The notes under the pieces: generated by a model | The model's database searches: none | What the model was told of the DNA's origin: nothing | Seen by the model: only the letters and a program-made list of their open reading frames with translations | Shown: piece by piece, positions 23,965-34,639 of the stretch | Numbering within the stretch: the stretch's first letter is position 1 | Layout: each line of letters opens with the position of its first letter | Origin: Petrosia ficiformis | Taxonomy: Eukaryota > Porifera > Demospongiae > Haplosclerida > Petrosiidae | Length of the DNA: 64,000 nucleotides | Direction of reading: 5' to 3' | NCBI GenBank assembly: GCA_947044365.1 | Contig: OX345640.1 | Coordinates: 792,001 to 856,000, forward strand | Translations under genes and position numbers: made by a program

Positions 23965-24855
23965 GCTGAATAGACAAATGAAGTTGAATTATTGTAAATG
24001 TAAACACATACTTTTGATTGTAGAATCAATTTTCCCAAAAGTAGCTAGTGTGCGATGAAGCTGCTCTTTATGATCTGTAAACAAAAGACAGTAGATATAC
24101 AATTATACATGTACACAGAGGTGTGGAAATAGTGAGCCAACTGTCAGACATTTTCACTATCCTTGTCCTGCTCCCCATATACTTTGCATACAGTTCATTT
24201 TCAAATTCACTAAATTTATCAGACAATGTCCTGTATGACTGACTGTTTCCACAACAATGGATATATAATTATATCCCATAATATATCAAGCACTAAATAG
24301 TACAGAACATGACTAGAAATCAGGTCAGGGGGTCCTGGGTAGTGTGCATCAGACCCCCTCTATAATCAAGGATCACACATTATCAATTCATTGCTAATTA
24401 GATCAAAAAAAGGACAACTGGCTCTGTCATAGCCTTAAGGCATCACTGCATTTCCCCTCTCCTCATTATTTCATATGTTAAATAATATAATTTATTAACC
24501 TAATACCTTGTACGAGAGTGTCCAAGTTCTCCTCAGCAACGTCAAGATCAGCTTTGATCTCATGATAGTGCTGCTGACGTTCTTCATCATCGAAACTAGA
24601 AGAATAGAATGTGTATTATATACATGTATAAATTATATTATAATCATAATTTCAGAGTGATTTTACATGTAACAGTCATTGAATTACATCACATATTCTA
24701 GGAGTCAACTTGAAGGATTGTATACTGTTTAGTTACTATAAACAGTGGGTGGATTGTGGTTTTGTTACTATTTATAATAGTGAAATTTATATACAGAAAC
24801 TGCCTACTTACAATCATACATACATTATAATTATATTTACATATATATATATAAT

Positions 24856-24887
<32 letters not shown>

Positions 24888-25076
24888 TAATTAATTGTTT
24901 CCCTAACCTGTCAACAAGTTTCCTGATCACAACTTGTAATAAACTTTGTTGCTAAATTAATAAAAATATAAAATATAATTCTCTTTATTGCTTGTTCTTA
25001 CTTGTGTTCGTGGTCTCCCATGATAACTGTCTCCATAGCTGCTTGAATATCCACTCCCAAAATCCCAAGTAGACAT
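12957..25076 (-). CDS. EXOC4: Exocyst complex component 4 (Sec8)
   Basis: Sec8 is a rod-like subunit of the exocyst, which tethers secretory vesicles to the plasma membrane. Thirty minus-strand exons total 3027 bases, 1008 residues: 25002-25076, 24908-24951, 24507-24595, 24012-24074, 23672-23810, 22782-22870, 22653-22729, 22444-22552, 22095-22151, 21734-21760, 20525-20595, 20169-20258, 19944-20014, 19717-19883, 19571-19623, 19155-19243, 18945-19095, 18492-18588, 18281-18344, 17897-18000, 17776-17846, 17123-17261, 16732-16946, 15643-15750, 15389-15508, 15205-15245, 15022-15139, 14619-14833, 13494-13605, 12957-13118. Family landmarks: CKREELKRLWLDEV, EQLHRTLATFGKID, ASARNIT, ISAKWVRDDGIIRLLKSF, LHLEVRAHCFYYLMP, GIGHLLSAIFINCTQYL, DLDLAQKYFAMLY, ALILLSRSQ. 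Human EXOC4 is 974 residues. Exons 9-10 (one only 27 bases) encode a variable linker and are the least certain. Starts 68 bases from the Abraxas-family gene on the other strand. Confidence 0.95.
13843..14505. mobile_element. MITE family B copy 1, internally amplified into a 60-bp satellite
   Basis: Left end TAAAGGTCATTCACATTTAC and right end GTGAATATGAACAGACTTA match the termini of family B copies at 40968, 42669 and 60194. In this copy the internal segment TTACAGTATAATCATGTATT..CACTATAGTACATATAAA is repeated eight times with an exact 60-base period (about 13998-14474). The first three units read TTAATC and the last five TTAACC. Lies in an EXOC4 intron. Confidence 0.9.
14837..14996 (+). repeat. 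Purine tract (GGAA/GA) in EXOC4 intron
   Basis: About 160 bases nearly all purine on the plus strand, including a GA run near 14938-14967. On the EXOC4 transcript it is a long pyrimidine tract just upstream of the acceptor at 14834. Confidence 0.85.
15800..16690. repeat. Minisatellite with ~92-bp higher-order unit (EXOC4 intron)
   Basis: Built from CAGGCAGACACAAACAACCA-type 24-30-base units. ACAATTAAACATTCACAGGC recurs at 15821, 15913, 16005, 16097 and 16189, a strict 92-base spacing, after which the array continues with the short unit. The Cys/Leu-rich minus frames here are repeat translation, not genes. Confidence 0.9.
18005..18255 (+). repeat. 250-base GGA/GAA purine tract filling an EXOC4 intron
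   Basis: AGGAGGAGAAGG-type sequence with almost no pyrimidines on the plus strand. It occupies nearly the whole intron 18001-18280; in the transcript this is CCT/CTT-rich. Frames of R/E/G only are not genes. Confidence 0.9.
19308..19535. repeat. Three-copy 77/78-bp minisatellite (EXOC4 intron)
   Basis: CATGAGTGTTTGTGTGTACA units start at 19308, 19385 and 19463, followed by TGTATGTGGTTGTGTAATGT and CATATTCGCATACATACATG. Period divisible by three keeps a minus-strand frame open; not coding. Confidence 0.85.
20625..21715. repeat. GTACAAG-type array with alternating orientation (EXOC4 intron)
   Basis: About 1.1 kb of decamer-like units GGTACAAGNG / CTTGTACCNC. Blocks in the GGTACAAGGG sense (for example 20790-20930, 20990-21190, 21480-21515) alternate with CCTTGTACC blocks (for example 20735-20780, 20940-20985, 21232-21440). 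The array can therefore fold into many hairpins. It fills the intron between the 71-base and 27-base EXOC4 exons. Confidence 0.9.
21775..22090 (+). repeat. AG-rich minisatellite (EXOC4 intron)
   Basis: Repeats of GAGAAGGAAGAAAAGAGGAG with GGGGATGAGGGAGAATGAAG, nearly pure purine on the plus strand. Fills the intron 21761-22094. Confidence 0.85.
22890..23100. repeat. GGAT/GATA-type repeat cluster
   Basis: Degenerate GGATGGATGAATGGATAGAT repeats in an EXOC4 intron. Similar clusters occur at 15520-15635, 20290-20510, 54360-54545 and 59150-59400. Confidence 0.75.
23897..23960. repeat. (CA)n microsatellite
   Basis: About 32 perfect CA dinucleotides in an EXOC4 intron. Confidence 0.95.
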
Positions 25077-25144
25077 TTTAGTAGGCGTGGTTTTAATTTT
25101 ACTTTTATTTTTTTTTACTGTATGTAAAATTAGAAACTGCTGAA
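25077..25144. promoter_or_regulatory. 68-bp bidirectional promoter region EXOC4 / Abraxas-family gene
   Basis: The two start codons face away from each other 68 bases apart, so both 5' UTRs and core promoters must lie here or overlap. It contains GGCGTGG and a T-rich stretch; no TATA box in a standard position is obvious. Confidence 0.6.
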
Positions 25145-28100
25145 ATGGCAATCACTTTTCCTGGAGTAGTGCTATCTTCTCTAATATTTCATCTCAAGAA
25201 CAGACCAGGAGACACAGTAAGTTGTTTTGATTACATTTTTGTTACTTGTTTTTCCCAATTCTGCAAACTGCAGGTTGGTATCTTGTTGGGTAAAATTTTC
25301 CATCGCAGTGTAGCAGCCATTACTGATTCAGAAAGTCAGGGAACAAGACAAGAAAAGAAAATATGTAAGAATAATTTCAACACTTATCTCACATGATTAA
25401 GTTTCTATGGCAACAGGTATTCAAGAGTATGTAATATTAGAAGGAAGGAATAGGTAACTAATGATGACGTCATACTTTGTTAGATTAATTGTTTTTTTAG
25501 TTTCACAGACACAAGAGGGAAAGTGGATCTTGATAGACTAGATCAATTACTGGACAAGAGACTAGAGGTATGTAGATGTACGTATATACTGTGGTTTCAT
25601 ACAGGAGAGGGAATCTTCATCCCCCTGGCCTACCCTCCTACAAAGGTCGACTCTAGGTACCTAATTCCATCCTTAAAAAAACAATAGTGCACTGCAGTAA
25701 TTCCTCTCCTCCTATAACAGTTCACTCTAGGTACTAATTCTCCTCATCTGCAACAGTGATACATATCTATTTCCTCTCCTCCTACTATAGTCTGCTCTAA
25801 ATACCTAATTTCTCTCTCCTCCTATTGTAACAGTGCACTCTAGTTACCTAATTCACCTCTCCTCCATTGTAACAGTGCACTCTAGTTACCTAATTCACCT
25901 CTCCTCCTATTGTAACAGTGCACTCTAGTTCACTAACTCACCTCTCCTCCTATTGTAACAGTGCACACTAGTTACCTAATTCACCTCTCCTCCTACAACA
26001 GTGCACTCTAGTTCACTAACTCACCTCTCCTCCTATTGTAACAGTGCACTCTAGTTCACTAACTCACCTATTGTAACAGTGCACACTAGTTACCTAATTC
26101 ACCTCTCCTCCTACAACAGTGCACTCTAGTTCACTTAACTCACCTCTCCCTCCTATTGTAACAGTGCACGCTAGTTCACTAACTCACCTCTCCCTCCTAT
26201 TGTAACAGTGCACACTAGTTACCTAACTCACCTCTCCTCCTACAACAGTGCACTCTAGTTCACTAACTCACCTCTCCTCCTATTGTAACAGTGCACTCTA
26301 GTTACCTAATTCACCTCTCCTCCATTGTAACAGTGCACTCTAGTTACCTAATTCACCTCTCCTCCTATTGTAACAGTGCACGCTAGTTCACTAACTTACC
26401 TCTCCTCCTATTGTAACAGTGCACTCTAGTTACCTAATTCACCTCTCCTCCTACAACAGTACACTCTAGTTCACTAACTCACCTCTCCTCCTATTGTAAC
26501 AGTATGCTCTAGTTACCTAATTCACCTCTCCTCCTACAACAGTGCACTCTAGTTCACTAACTCACCTCTCCTCCTATTGTAACAGTATGCTCTAGTTACC
26601 TAATTCACCTCTCCTCCTACAACAGTGCACTCTAGTTCACTAACTCACCTCTCCTCCTATTGTAACAGTATGCTCTAGTTACCTAATTCACCTCTCCTCC
26701 TATTGTAACAGTGCACGCTAGTTCACTAACTTACCTCTCCTCCTATTGTAACAGTGCACTCTAGTTACCTAATTCACCTCTCCTCCTACAACAGTACACT
26801 CTAGTTCACTAACTCACCTCTCCTCCTATTGTAACAGTATGCTCTAGTTACCTAATTCACCTCTCCTCCTACAACAGTGCACTCTAGTTCACTAACTCAC
26901 CTCTCCTCCTATTGTAACAGTATGCTCTAGTTACCTAATTCACCTCTCCTACAACAGTGCACTGCAATAATTCCCCTACAATATAGTAACCATATTTACC
27001 TCTCCTTCCTCCATACCTCTCTACTGTCACTCCTCACATCTCTCCACTATAGGATGTAGTTGGATGGTTCACCTATAGATGTAACTCTTCTCATCGTATT
27101 TCAATAATGGAGAAAGCAATTCATAAAAACCTGATGACAAGTCTTCCTCACTCTCCAGGAAAGGACTTAGTATTGGGATTATTCTCAGAACACACACCTG
27201 AAGATCCTGGTCTACATTCTTTAGAACATTCCTTCACACAATGGAATGGGAGGTATGTGGACAAGCTCATTATATCTAACCAAGAAACCGACGAATTTAT
27301 ATTTACATGTACCTTCTGAAAATGAGCATTTCTCAAAAATTATAAGTACCACTAATGATGCTATAATCATAAGAAGTGATATTATTAGTACACTTGTTAC
27401 AATATCAATTACATCTTTCAGAAATAACTGATACTGATATTAAAATGAATACATGCATAGTACCTGACTTTATTACGTTTACATACTATAATGAGAGCTA
27501 CATTTTATAAGTCAACTTCTAAATAGTACCACTTTGCACTGTAATGTGTGAATTCCTGTTACATTTGTATGTGATAGCATAGTAATACAGTTGTGTAGTA
27601 CAATTGAAGTACAGTGTACTTCACTCACAAAGTACACTGTAGTCAATGGAAGTACAGTGATAGCATGTAAAGTTAATAATGTCTGGTACTGTATATACTA
27701 CATGTCTATTTATTCAGTCATCCTCGGTTAGTACATGTTGATATAGTTAATCTAAAGTCAACGGCAACTATGCCATATCAGTCTCTTCCTCTGGTACCTC
27801 TTCCATCTTCAGTTCAACAATATGATCAACTATTGAACCAAACTAGGTTAGCAGGATGATGATTAATGTATGTATGTATGTAACAGTACATCAGAGTTTT
27901 GTGATATGTTTGGAAGCATGGGCCAAATTGGCTCAACAATGGTTAGTGTGTGCACCTTTAGAAATACATCTTGAGCCAATTAACTAAGAGTTAATACTGT
28001 TAGTGACAATATAATCATAATTAACTGCACCACTAGCCCAAAGAGAGAACTGTGCTGTGCCGAATAAGAAGCTCTTTGGGCTAATGGTGCACCATATGAG

Positions 28101-29159
28101 CTTATCAAAAACATTGCAGCACATTAATGTGCTAATGAGCTGTACGAGTTTTACGAGACATAATTTATGCATTCCACAGACATCACTTCATAATGGAGAA
28201 TGGAGAGACGGTGCATTCATTAGCAATGGAAGAGCTGTTCAAAGCTCTTCATCAGAGATTTGAAGTATGAATTTTAAAAGTTCTTACATGATACTATATA
28301 AATTATTTGTTCATTCGGTATTTTATCCATCTCTCTTCTATCAACTAACCTAGCCTCTGCAAGAAGAACTCAAAAAGTCCTGCAACACAATTTTATCCCT
28401 GGAAGAAGAATTGAGAGAACTAAAAGAACAGCTGTCATTAAAGGAGAAAGAGAAAGCAATATCAGAAGAAAAGGAGCCAGTGTCTGTAACTGATAAACAG
28501 TTAGGAAGTACAGGTAATTAGAACTAATGATAGGGGCTATCGTATGTATGTAATATCACCATGGTAACAGGGCTGTTCCTAAGCCTCATACAACTACATG
28601 TACATAATATCACCATAGCAACAGTACATGTATTTGTATAGTACATGTACAGACTCTAATATATCCTATTCAGATGATAACTCTACTGACCCTTTGATAT
28701 TGCTTGGAAATGATATGGGTGGAGTCGATCTTAAACCACAACCAGATCTTCATAGTGATAAGCCACAGCCACAGCCACAACAAAATTATTCTGCTCTTCT
28801 AGTTGGCCTGTTAGGTGATTTACCATCATCTGTTGATAATACATCTGTAATCGTACCAACAGACGACTTTGGTAAGGAAAAGTTTCTTGTTTGTACTTAC
28901 TTGCAGTTACCATGCATGCATAATTCCTGGAATATTTCTAAACTGTCATGTGACATTATTGATTCAACCACATGTTGCTCATTAGTCAAACCAACATATA
29001 TAATAATAATAAGCTTTCTCAACTAATAGCCTAGTTCCTAAGGATACTCTATTTAGTTGTAGATTTCATTACGTATATATAATATTATTCATTATTCAAT
29101 CTTTTTAATTCCATCCTCTTATAGAAATTCTCTCCAGTGAATCAATCAATGAAACATAA
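25145..29159 (+). CDS. Abraxas-family protein (BRISC/BRCA1-A scaffold, ABRO1-like)
   Basis: Abraxas proteins are catalytically inactive MPN scaffolds that hold the K63-specific deubiquitinase BRCC36. Ten exons: 25145-25216, 25274-25364, 25417-25453, 25501-25567, 27053-27252, 27718-27846, 28180-28264, 28354-28513, 28674-28871, 29125-29159. They sum to 1074 bases, 357 residues. The MPN-like domain is residues 1 to about 155: FPGVVLSSLIFHLKN, VGILLGKI, DLDRLDQLLDKRLEDVVGW and HKNLMTSLP match the family. A coiled coil follows at about 228-270 (LQEELKKSCNTILSLEEEL). The C-terminus ends ESINET and lacks the S-P-x-F BRCT-binding motif of Abraxas-1, which favours ABRO1 (ABRAXAS2)-type function. AATAAA lies 92 bases after the stop. 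Confidence 0.88.
25640..26965. repeat. 1.3-kb minisatellite in the Abraxas-family gene intron
   Basis: Around 30 units of CACCTCTCCTCCTATTGTAA + CAGTGCACTCTAGTTACCTA, alternating with a shorter unit lacking the TATTG and with GTTCACTAACT. Composite periods of about 80-86 bases are visible. It occupies most of the intron 25568-27052. Confidence 0.9.
27286..27450. mobile_element. MITE family C, partial copy 3
   Basis: GAAAATGAGCATTTCTCAAA, GATGCTATAATCATAAGAAG and ATTACATCTTTCAG match the interior of the copy at 3718-3995; the termini are not preserved. In an intron of the Abraxas-family gene. Confidence 0.6.
27891..28112 (+). mobile_element. MITE family A, copy 3
   Basis: TCAGAGTTTTGTGATATG to GAGCTTATCAAAAACATTG, with the same interior as the other A copies. 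It lies in the intron 27847-28179 of the Abraxas-family gene and fills two thirds of it. Confidence 0.8.
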
Positions 29160-29250
29160 ATCACTTATTAATTTAATTAATTAGCTATTGATTTTTAATT
29201 ATTTTTTATTTATTCTATTGTTATTAAGACTCAATACTTATTAACTTTCA

Positions 29251-29256
29251 AATAAA
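29251..29256 (+). terminator. Poly(A) signal of the Abraxas-family gene
   Basis: AATAAA 92 bases downstream of the stop. The rest of the 29160-29657 gap holds a palindromic element and AT-rich sequence only. Confidence 0.5.
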
Positions 29257-29390
29257 TATAACAGTGAGAATGACTTATAATAATAATGATTCAATATTAA
29301 TAGTGAGCAGCCAAGTATACTCTTCATAACTGAAATAGACAAGTACATGATAATTGAGTGCATACTATATACATGTACAATATATATATT

Positions 29391-29482
29391 GTATGCTAAT
29401 AGGACCCGAGTTTAGTGTCCAAGGATGTGATATAGCCCAAGCCTGCAAGGTCTATATCACATCCCAGGACAACATTAAAGTT
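29391..29482. mobile_element. Short copy of the TATGCTAATAGGACC palindrome family
   Basis: GTATGCTAATAGGACCCGAG then GGATGTGATATAGCCC, and the inverted TCTATATCACATCCCAGGAC. Same family as the longer palindrome at 60967-61114; here one terminal arm is missing. Confidence 0.65.
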
Positions 29483-29657
29483 CATGTAGATTCTGTAACG
29501 ATTTCATTTTCCATTACTCTTTTGGAGTAAAAAATAATCTATTGATTATCTATAAAACTGTTTTAATCTAGGTATCACAAGATTATATGTACAATACATA
29601 TTCAATAATACTATTAATTTTTCACAACATAATAATTACATTCCGATGTATTATTTA

Positions 29658-29977
29658 TCATTTCTTCATTGTACTGAGTTTGTTCACAACAAAATTTGAA
29701 GTGTCCATGAATCTCTCAACACAGTTGACAAAACACTGTTCTGTTTTGCCATCCATACGATTTGGTACTTTATCAATACAAGTATCCCAACACCGATCTG
29801 AAAACATTATATTAGAATAGTTAGTATTTAGTTTATCACAAGCATCCCACCACACCCACCTGTGAATGTATGAACATTGGCATGGAAACGTGCTCTTTGT
29901 GACTCTGCTTCCAAAAATCTCTGTACTTCAGGGTCAACATTAGTACCTGGATCACCTTGGAAACCACCAGCAGACAT
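29658..29977 (-). CDS. TIMM8: Mitochondrial intermembrane-space chaperone Tim8
   Basis: Small TIM chaperones carry hydrophobic precursors across the intermembrane space. Two exons, 29860-29977 and 29658-29797, give 85 residues. The twin CX3C motif is CWDTC (residues 42-46) and CFVNC (61-65). The flanking FLEAESQRARFHANVHTFT and ERFMDTSNFVVNKL match the Tim8 subfamily. I chose the ATG at 29977 because it gives the usual length; an in-frame ATG 54 bases upstream would add 18 residues. The gene is tail to tail with the Abraxas-family gene. A CACGTG E-box lies 63 bases upstream. Confidence 0.94.
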
Positions 29978-30039
29978 TTTGATTTTTGAATGTAACAGAA
30001 TTATGTCAGAATACAGAAATGTAGAGTCCAATGTGTAAC

Positions 30040-30045
30040 CACGTG
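30040..30045. promoter_or_regulatory. CACGTG E-box upstream of TIMM8
   Basis: Sits in the longer palindrome AACCACGTGGTT, 63 bases upstream of the chosen ATG. Same hexamer as upstream of FAM136A and SUPV3L1. Confidence 0.4.
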
Positions 30046-30602
30046 GTTAAGACTTTCCTCAGCTCCGTATATTCCCGTTTTATCTATTATCATACTAATT
30101 ATATTCATATATACTAGATTATTATTACAACTGCAATATAATTATGTATTTACAAGACTCTCTACAATGATAAATAAATGCATATAGTTGGACTGGTATA
30201 TGCATCATGACGGTACGAGAAACACTTGTCACTAGCTATCCGCTATTGCTTTGGGCTGGATATTTTCAATTTTGTATTGTGTATAATTGTAGTTATGTAA
30301 ATCACATATGTACATGTACATATATACTGATTATCATATATATTTTTGTCTTGACCGGCACTGAATGTGAAACCAGTCATAACATAACTACTCGCTGTAT
30401 AACAGTTCTTATTGTACATAATAAATCCTGTATTAAAATACATGTGATTTAAAAATTTCAGCTCAGTATAATAATCATGAAATTAGAAATTAAATTTGAA
30501 TGCAAAAGGATTTGAGTTTTTGTTAATTGTATGTACATAAGTGACAAGTTTTCAAGATTGATATGATGTAGTAGAGAATTTATGTTTAACAATTCAAGTG
30601 AT

Positions 30603-30720
30603 ATTTTTTTTTTAGTTCAAAATTTTATTGAGTTTTAAAACATGATATATAATTCTGATAAACAGAACGTTTCGACCCGAGGGTCTTCTTCAGCTGTAAC
30701 ACTGAAAATGATGTTTATGA
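30603..30720 (-). mobile_element. Truncated retroelement 3' end with hammerhead-like motif
   Basis: Read on the minus strand: CTGAAGAAGACCCTCGGGTC, then GAAACGTTCTG, an AATAAA and a terminal A-run (the T-run at about 30605-30613 on plus). CTGA(A)GA-stem-GAAAC resembles the conserved core of type I hammerhead ribozymes, here with T to A in CTGATGA. GACCC / GGGTC would form stem II. Assignment to a retroelement is from the poly(A) tail and the motif. Confidence 0.45.
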
Positions 30721-30742
30721 TACAGAGTTTTCATACAAAAAG

Positions 30743-30865
30743 TCAATGATGGGTATGGATTACAAGGGTGGATGACTGTTCAATGATGGGTATGGATTAC
30801 AAGGGTGGATGACTGGTGGATGACTGTTCAATGATGGGTATGGATTACAAGGGTGGATGACTGTT
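30743..30865. repeat. Three-copy tandem repeat
   Basis: CAATGATGGGTATGGATTAC + AAGGGTGGATGACTG repeated three times, with one extra GGTGGATGACT insertion. Confidence 0.85.
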
Positions 30866-31344
30866 CAAAGTATAGTACAAAGTGTATGCATACATTATTA
30901 CATTAATAAAGTATTATTTAAAGATAGTTCCCTTCTTGTGGGATGAGTACATCTACGACATTAGAAAGTTGATGTTGGAATAGATAAGAGAGAATGACAA
31001 AACATAGTCATTATACACATTGAAGTGGTTGTGGGCAGACCTGAATGGCTGATACCACAAACTGGTGTTGTAGGTGTGTGTTGTTCCATCTTAAGAACCT
31101 TAATATCATTGATTCACTGAGTCATGTTTCATTATAGTGAAGCCAATACACAGTTGAAGAGTGACTACTGTAGAGTAATCTTTGGGGATCAGATTGTACA
31201 ACATTTTATAGTTTGATTGTATTGCCGGCAACAAATGTGACTTGATGTCACTCTCCAGTCTCCACTCATTCAACATTCTCTTGTAAGTATGTTTGAATTT
31301 ATCTCCAGTTTGACATATGGTAGATGGTTATTAGACTACAATGT

Positions 31345-33000
31345 ATAACATTTTCGTTCTGATTGTAAACACATAATATATTGTCACATGTATAGTATGT
31401 TGGTACGTACATACATCTTTCAGTTATAAGATTGTAAACACATAATATACTGTCACATGTATAGTATGTTGGTATGTACATACATCTTTCAGTTATAAGA
31501 TTGTAAACACATAATATATTGTCACATGTATAGTATGTTGGTATGTACACTACATACATCTTTCAGTTATAAGATTGTAAACACATAATATATTGTCACA
31601 TGTATAGTATGTTGGTATGTACATACATCTTTCAGTTATAAGACTGTAAACACATAATATACTGTCACATGTATAGTATGTTGGTATGTACATACATCTT
31701 TCAGTTATAAGATTGTAAACACATAATATATTGTCACATGTATAGTATGTTGGTATGTACACTACATACATCTTTCAGTTATAAGATTGTAAACACATAA
31801 TATATTGTCACATGTATAGTATGTTGGTATGTACATACATCTTTCAGTTATAAGACTGTAAACACATAATATACTGTCACATGTATAGTATGTTGGTATG
31901 TACATACATCTTTCAGTTATAAGATTGTAAACACATAATATATTGTCACATGTATAGTATGTTGGTATGTACATACATCTTTCAGTTATAAGATTGTAAA
32001 CACATAATATATTGTCACATGTATAGTATGTTGGTATGTACATACATCTTTCAGTTATAAGATTGTAAACACATAATATATTGTCACATGTATAGTATGT
32101 TGGTATGTACACTACATACATCTTTCAGTTATAAGACTGTAAACACATAATATATTGTCACATGTATAGTATGTTGGTATGTACATACATCTTTCAGTTA
32201 TAAGATTGTAAACACATAATATATTGTCACATGTATAGTATGTTGGTATGTACATACATCTTTCAGTTATAAGATTGTAAACACATAATATATTGTCACA
32301 TGTATAGTATGTTGGTATGTACACTACATACATCTTTCAGTTATAAGACTGTAAACACATAATATATTGTCACATGTATAGTATGTTGGTATGTACATAC
32401 ATCTTTCAGTTATAAGATTGTAAACACATAATATATTGTCACATGTATAGTATGTTGGTATGTACATACATCTTTCAGTTATAAGATTGTAAACACATAA
32501 TATATTGTCACATGTATAGTATGTTGGTATGTACATACATCTTTCAGTTATAAGATTGTAAACACATAATATATTGTCACATGTATAGTATGTTGGTATG
32601 TACATACATCTTTCAGTTATAAGATTGTAAACACATAATATATTGTCACATGTATAGTATGTTGGTATGTACATACATCTTTCAGTTATAAGATTGTAAA
32701 CACATAATATATTGTCACATGTATAGTATGTTGGTATGTACATACATCTTTCAGTTATAAGATTGTAAACACATAATATATTGTCACATGTATAGTATTT
32801 GGTATGTACATACATCTTTCAGTTATAAGACTGTAAACACATAATATATTGTCACATGTATAGTATGTTGGTATGTACACTACATACATCTTTCAGTTAT
32901 AAGACTGTAAACACATAATATATTGTCACATGTATAGTATGTTGGTATGTACGTACATACCTCTTCCGGTTATAAGATTGTAAACACATAATATATTGTC
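31345..33000. repeat. 69-bp minisatellite, about 23 copies
   Basis: Unit ACATCTTTCAGTTATAAGAT + TGTAAACACATAATATATTG + TCACATGTATAGTATGTTGG + TATGT. Unit starts at 31415 and 31484 are 69 apart; 74-base units (extra ACTAC) occur near 31558, 31770, 32120 and 32332. The 69-base period keeps a minus frame open until a 74-base unit breaks it. The arrays degrade at both ends (to about 33200). Confidence 0.95.
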
Positions 33001-33644
33001 ACACGTATGTACAATATGATGACATGTACATACACATCTCAAAACACAGAGTTCAGTTATAAATTCTACACAATATAATTATTATACCGTCACATGATGT
33101 GTACACACACATCTAAAAATATATTATTGTTCAGTTACACGATTGTACACACAAATGACACAATGTAACTGTCACATGTACATAATTATATATGTTCAGT
33201 TATAATACACTGCAAAAACTAAATCGTTAAACCATTTTATTGGTTAGTACAGTTGAAAGGAATAGCATGAGTTTCAATTTAGATTGTCAGTTGTCATAGA
33301 GGATGTTGTGGCTACATGCATGTATGTTACTACGACATAGTGTGTACCATATATTGAAAGATATAAATTAAATTATGTGTTTACAGGTTTACAAATCCTT
33401 TTCATGGCCAGATACAATTACATGTACTTTAGTATAAATTATACCAAATCTTTGACATGAAATACGAGTGGACAGCACCTTAAAATTATATAGCTTCCAT
33501 TGTTATTGAATATCTATGGTATTATATGTATTTACAAACTAATTGTTAAATCCTTGCAACTGTAATAACCAATAAATTAGTTATTTAACTATTTTGTTTT
33601 TGCTGTGTATGATTATGTACTGTACTGTCTCAACATATAGGATT

Positions 33645-33803
33645 ACACTATCACATGATAATATGATGACATGTACATACATGTCATATAGTAGACACAT
33701 AATATACTGTCACATGATAATATGATGACATGTACATACATGTCATATAGTAGACACATAATATACTGTCACATGATAATATGATGACATGTACATACAT
33801 GTC
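33645..33803. repeat. Three-copy 59-bp tandem repeat
   Basis: ATGATGACATGTACATACAT recurs at about 33663, 33722 and 33781 with TATAGTAGACACATAATATA between. Related in wording to the 69-bp array (CACATAATATACTGTCACATG). Confidence 0.85.
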
Positions 33804-34639
33804 TGTATAAAACCATAATGTTCAGTTATACGATTATTACAGTATGACTTAGAATATAATTACTAGAATATAATGATCAGTTACTGCTACATTTCATGTA
33901 TAAACTATGGTTATGACATATAATATATACATGTCTTAAACACATAGTACACTTGTCATGTGTACGTATACATATTGTTCAGTTACAAGATTGTACACCA
34001 AAAAATTATATTATTTCTCATTATTTACTCAAATGAAGTATCCAAGGGCCCCCTTTAGTCTCAAATGACTGTTGAAATTTCAATTCTTGGATATAATATG
34101 AATGCAATACATTTTAATTGCACAATTTCATATACCATATCCTATTCATTATTAATTTTTATAATAATAATTTTTTTTTCTCATCTGGTTGGAAATGAGA
34201 TATATACAGCTCTGGTATACCACAGAATTTCGAATATAAACAATTATGAGTTAATGCACTATTTCAATTCAATATTGTTTCTAATTTTTTAGAGCCCTGC
34301 CCTGGGATACCACGATTGGCAATGCAAAGAACTCGAAGAAATTAGCTGAAGAAATTACTGATCATCAGAGGAGTCCGATAGTTATCAAAAAGCAGAGGCT
34401 GCTTGCAAAGCAAGTAGCTGTAACATGGAGCCTTTGAGCCTTGTAATGAAATTGCTATCTGACATGCAGTCTTCTCAAGGTCCTTGCAAAACTTAGTTTT
34501 CGAAACTTGCACAATCCTCTTCACTTGGAGGAGGAAAGGTGATTTGATTTTCAGTAGCACAAAACTTGGTCTTCAAACAAGGAACTGGCAAAACCTGATC
34601 TTCAAAGATGCATTTCAATCTTAATTCATCTTTCAAATT

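Noticed and set aside
31299..32815. Series of frames with a CDNILCVYNLITERC-type repeat
   Set aside because: 69-base minisatellite; frames end wherever a 74-base unit shifts the phase.
31345..33000. CRISPR-like regular repeats
   Set aside because: Units are contiguous with no unique spacers, and the genome is eukaryotic.
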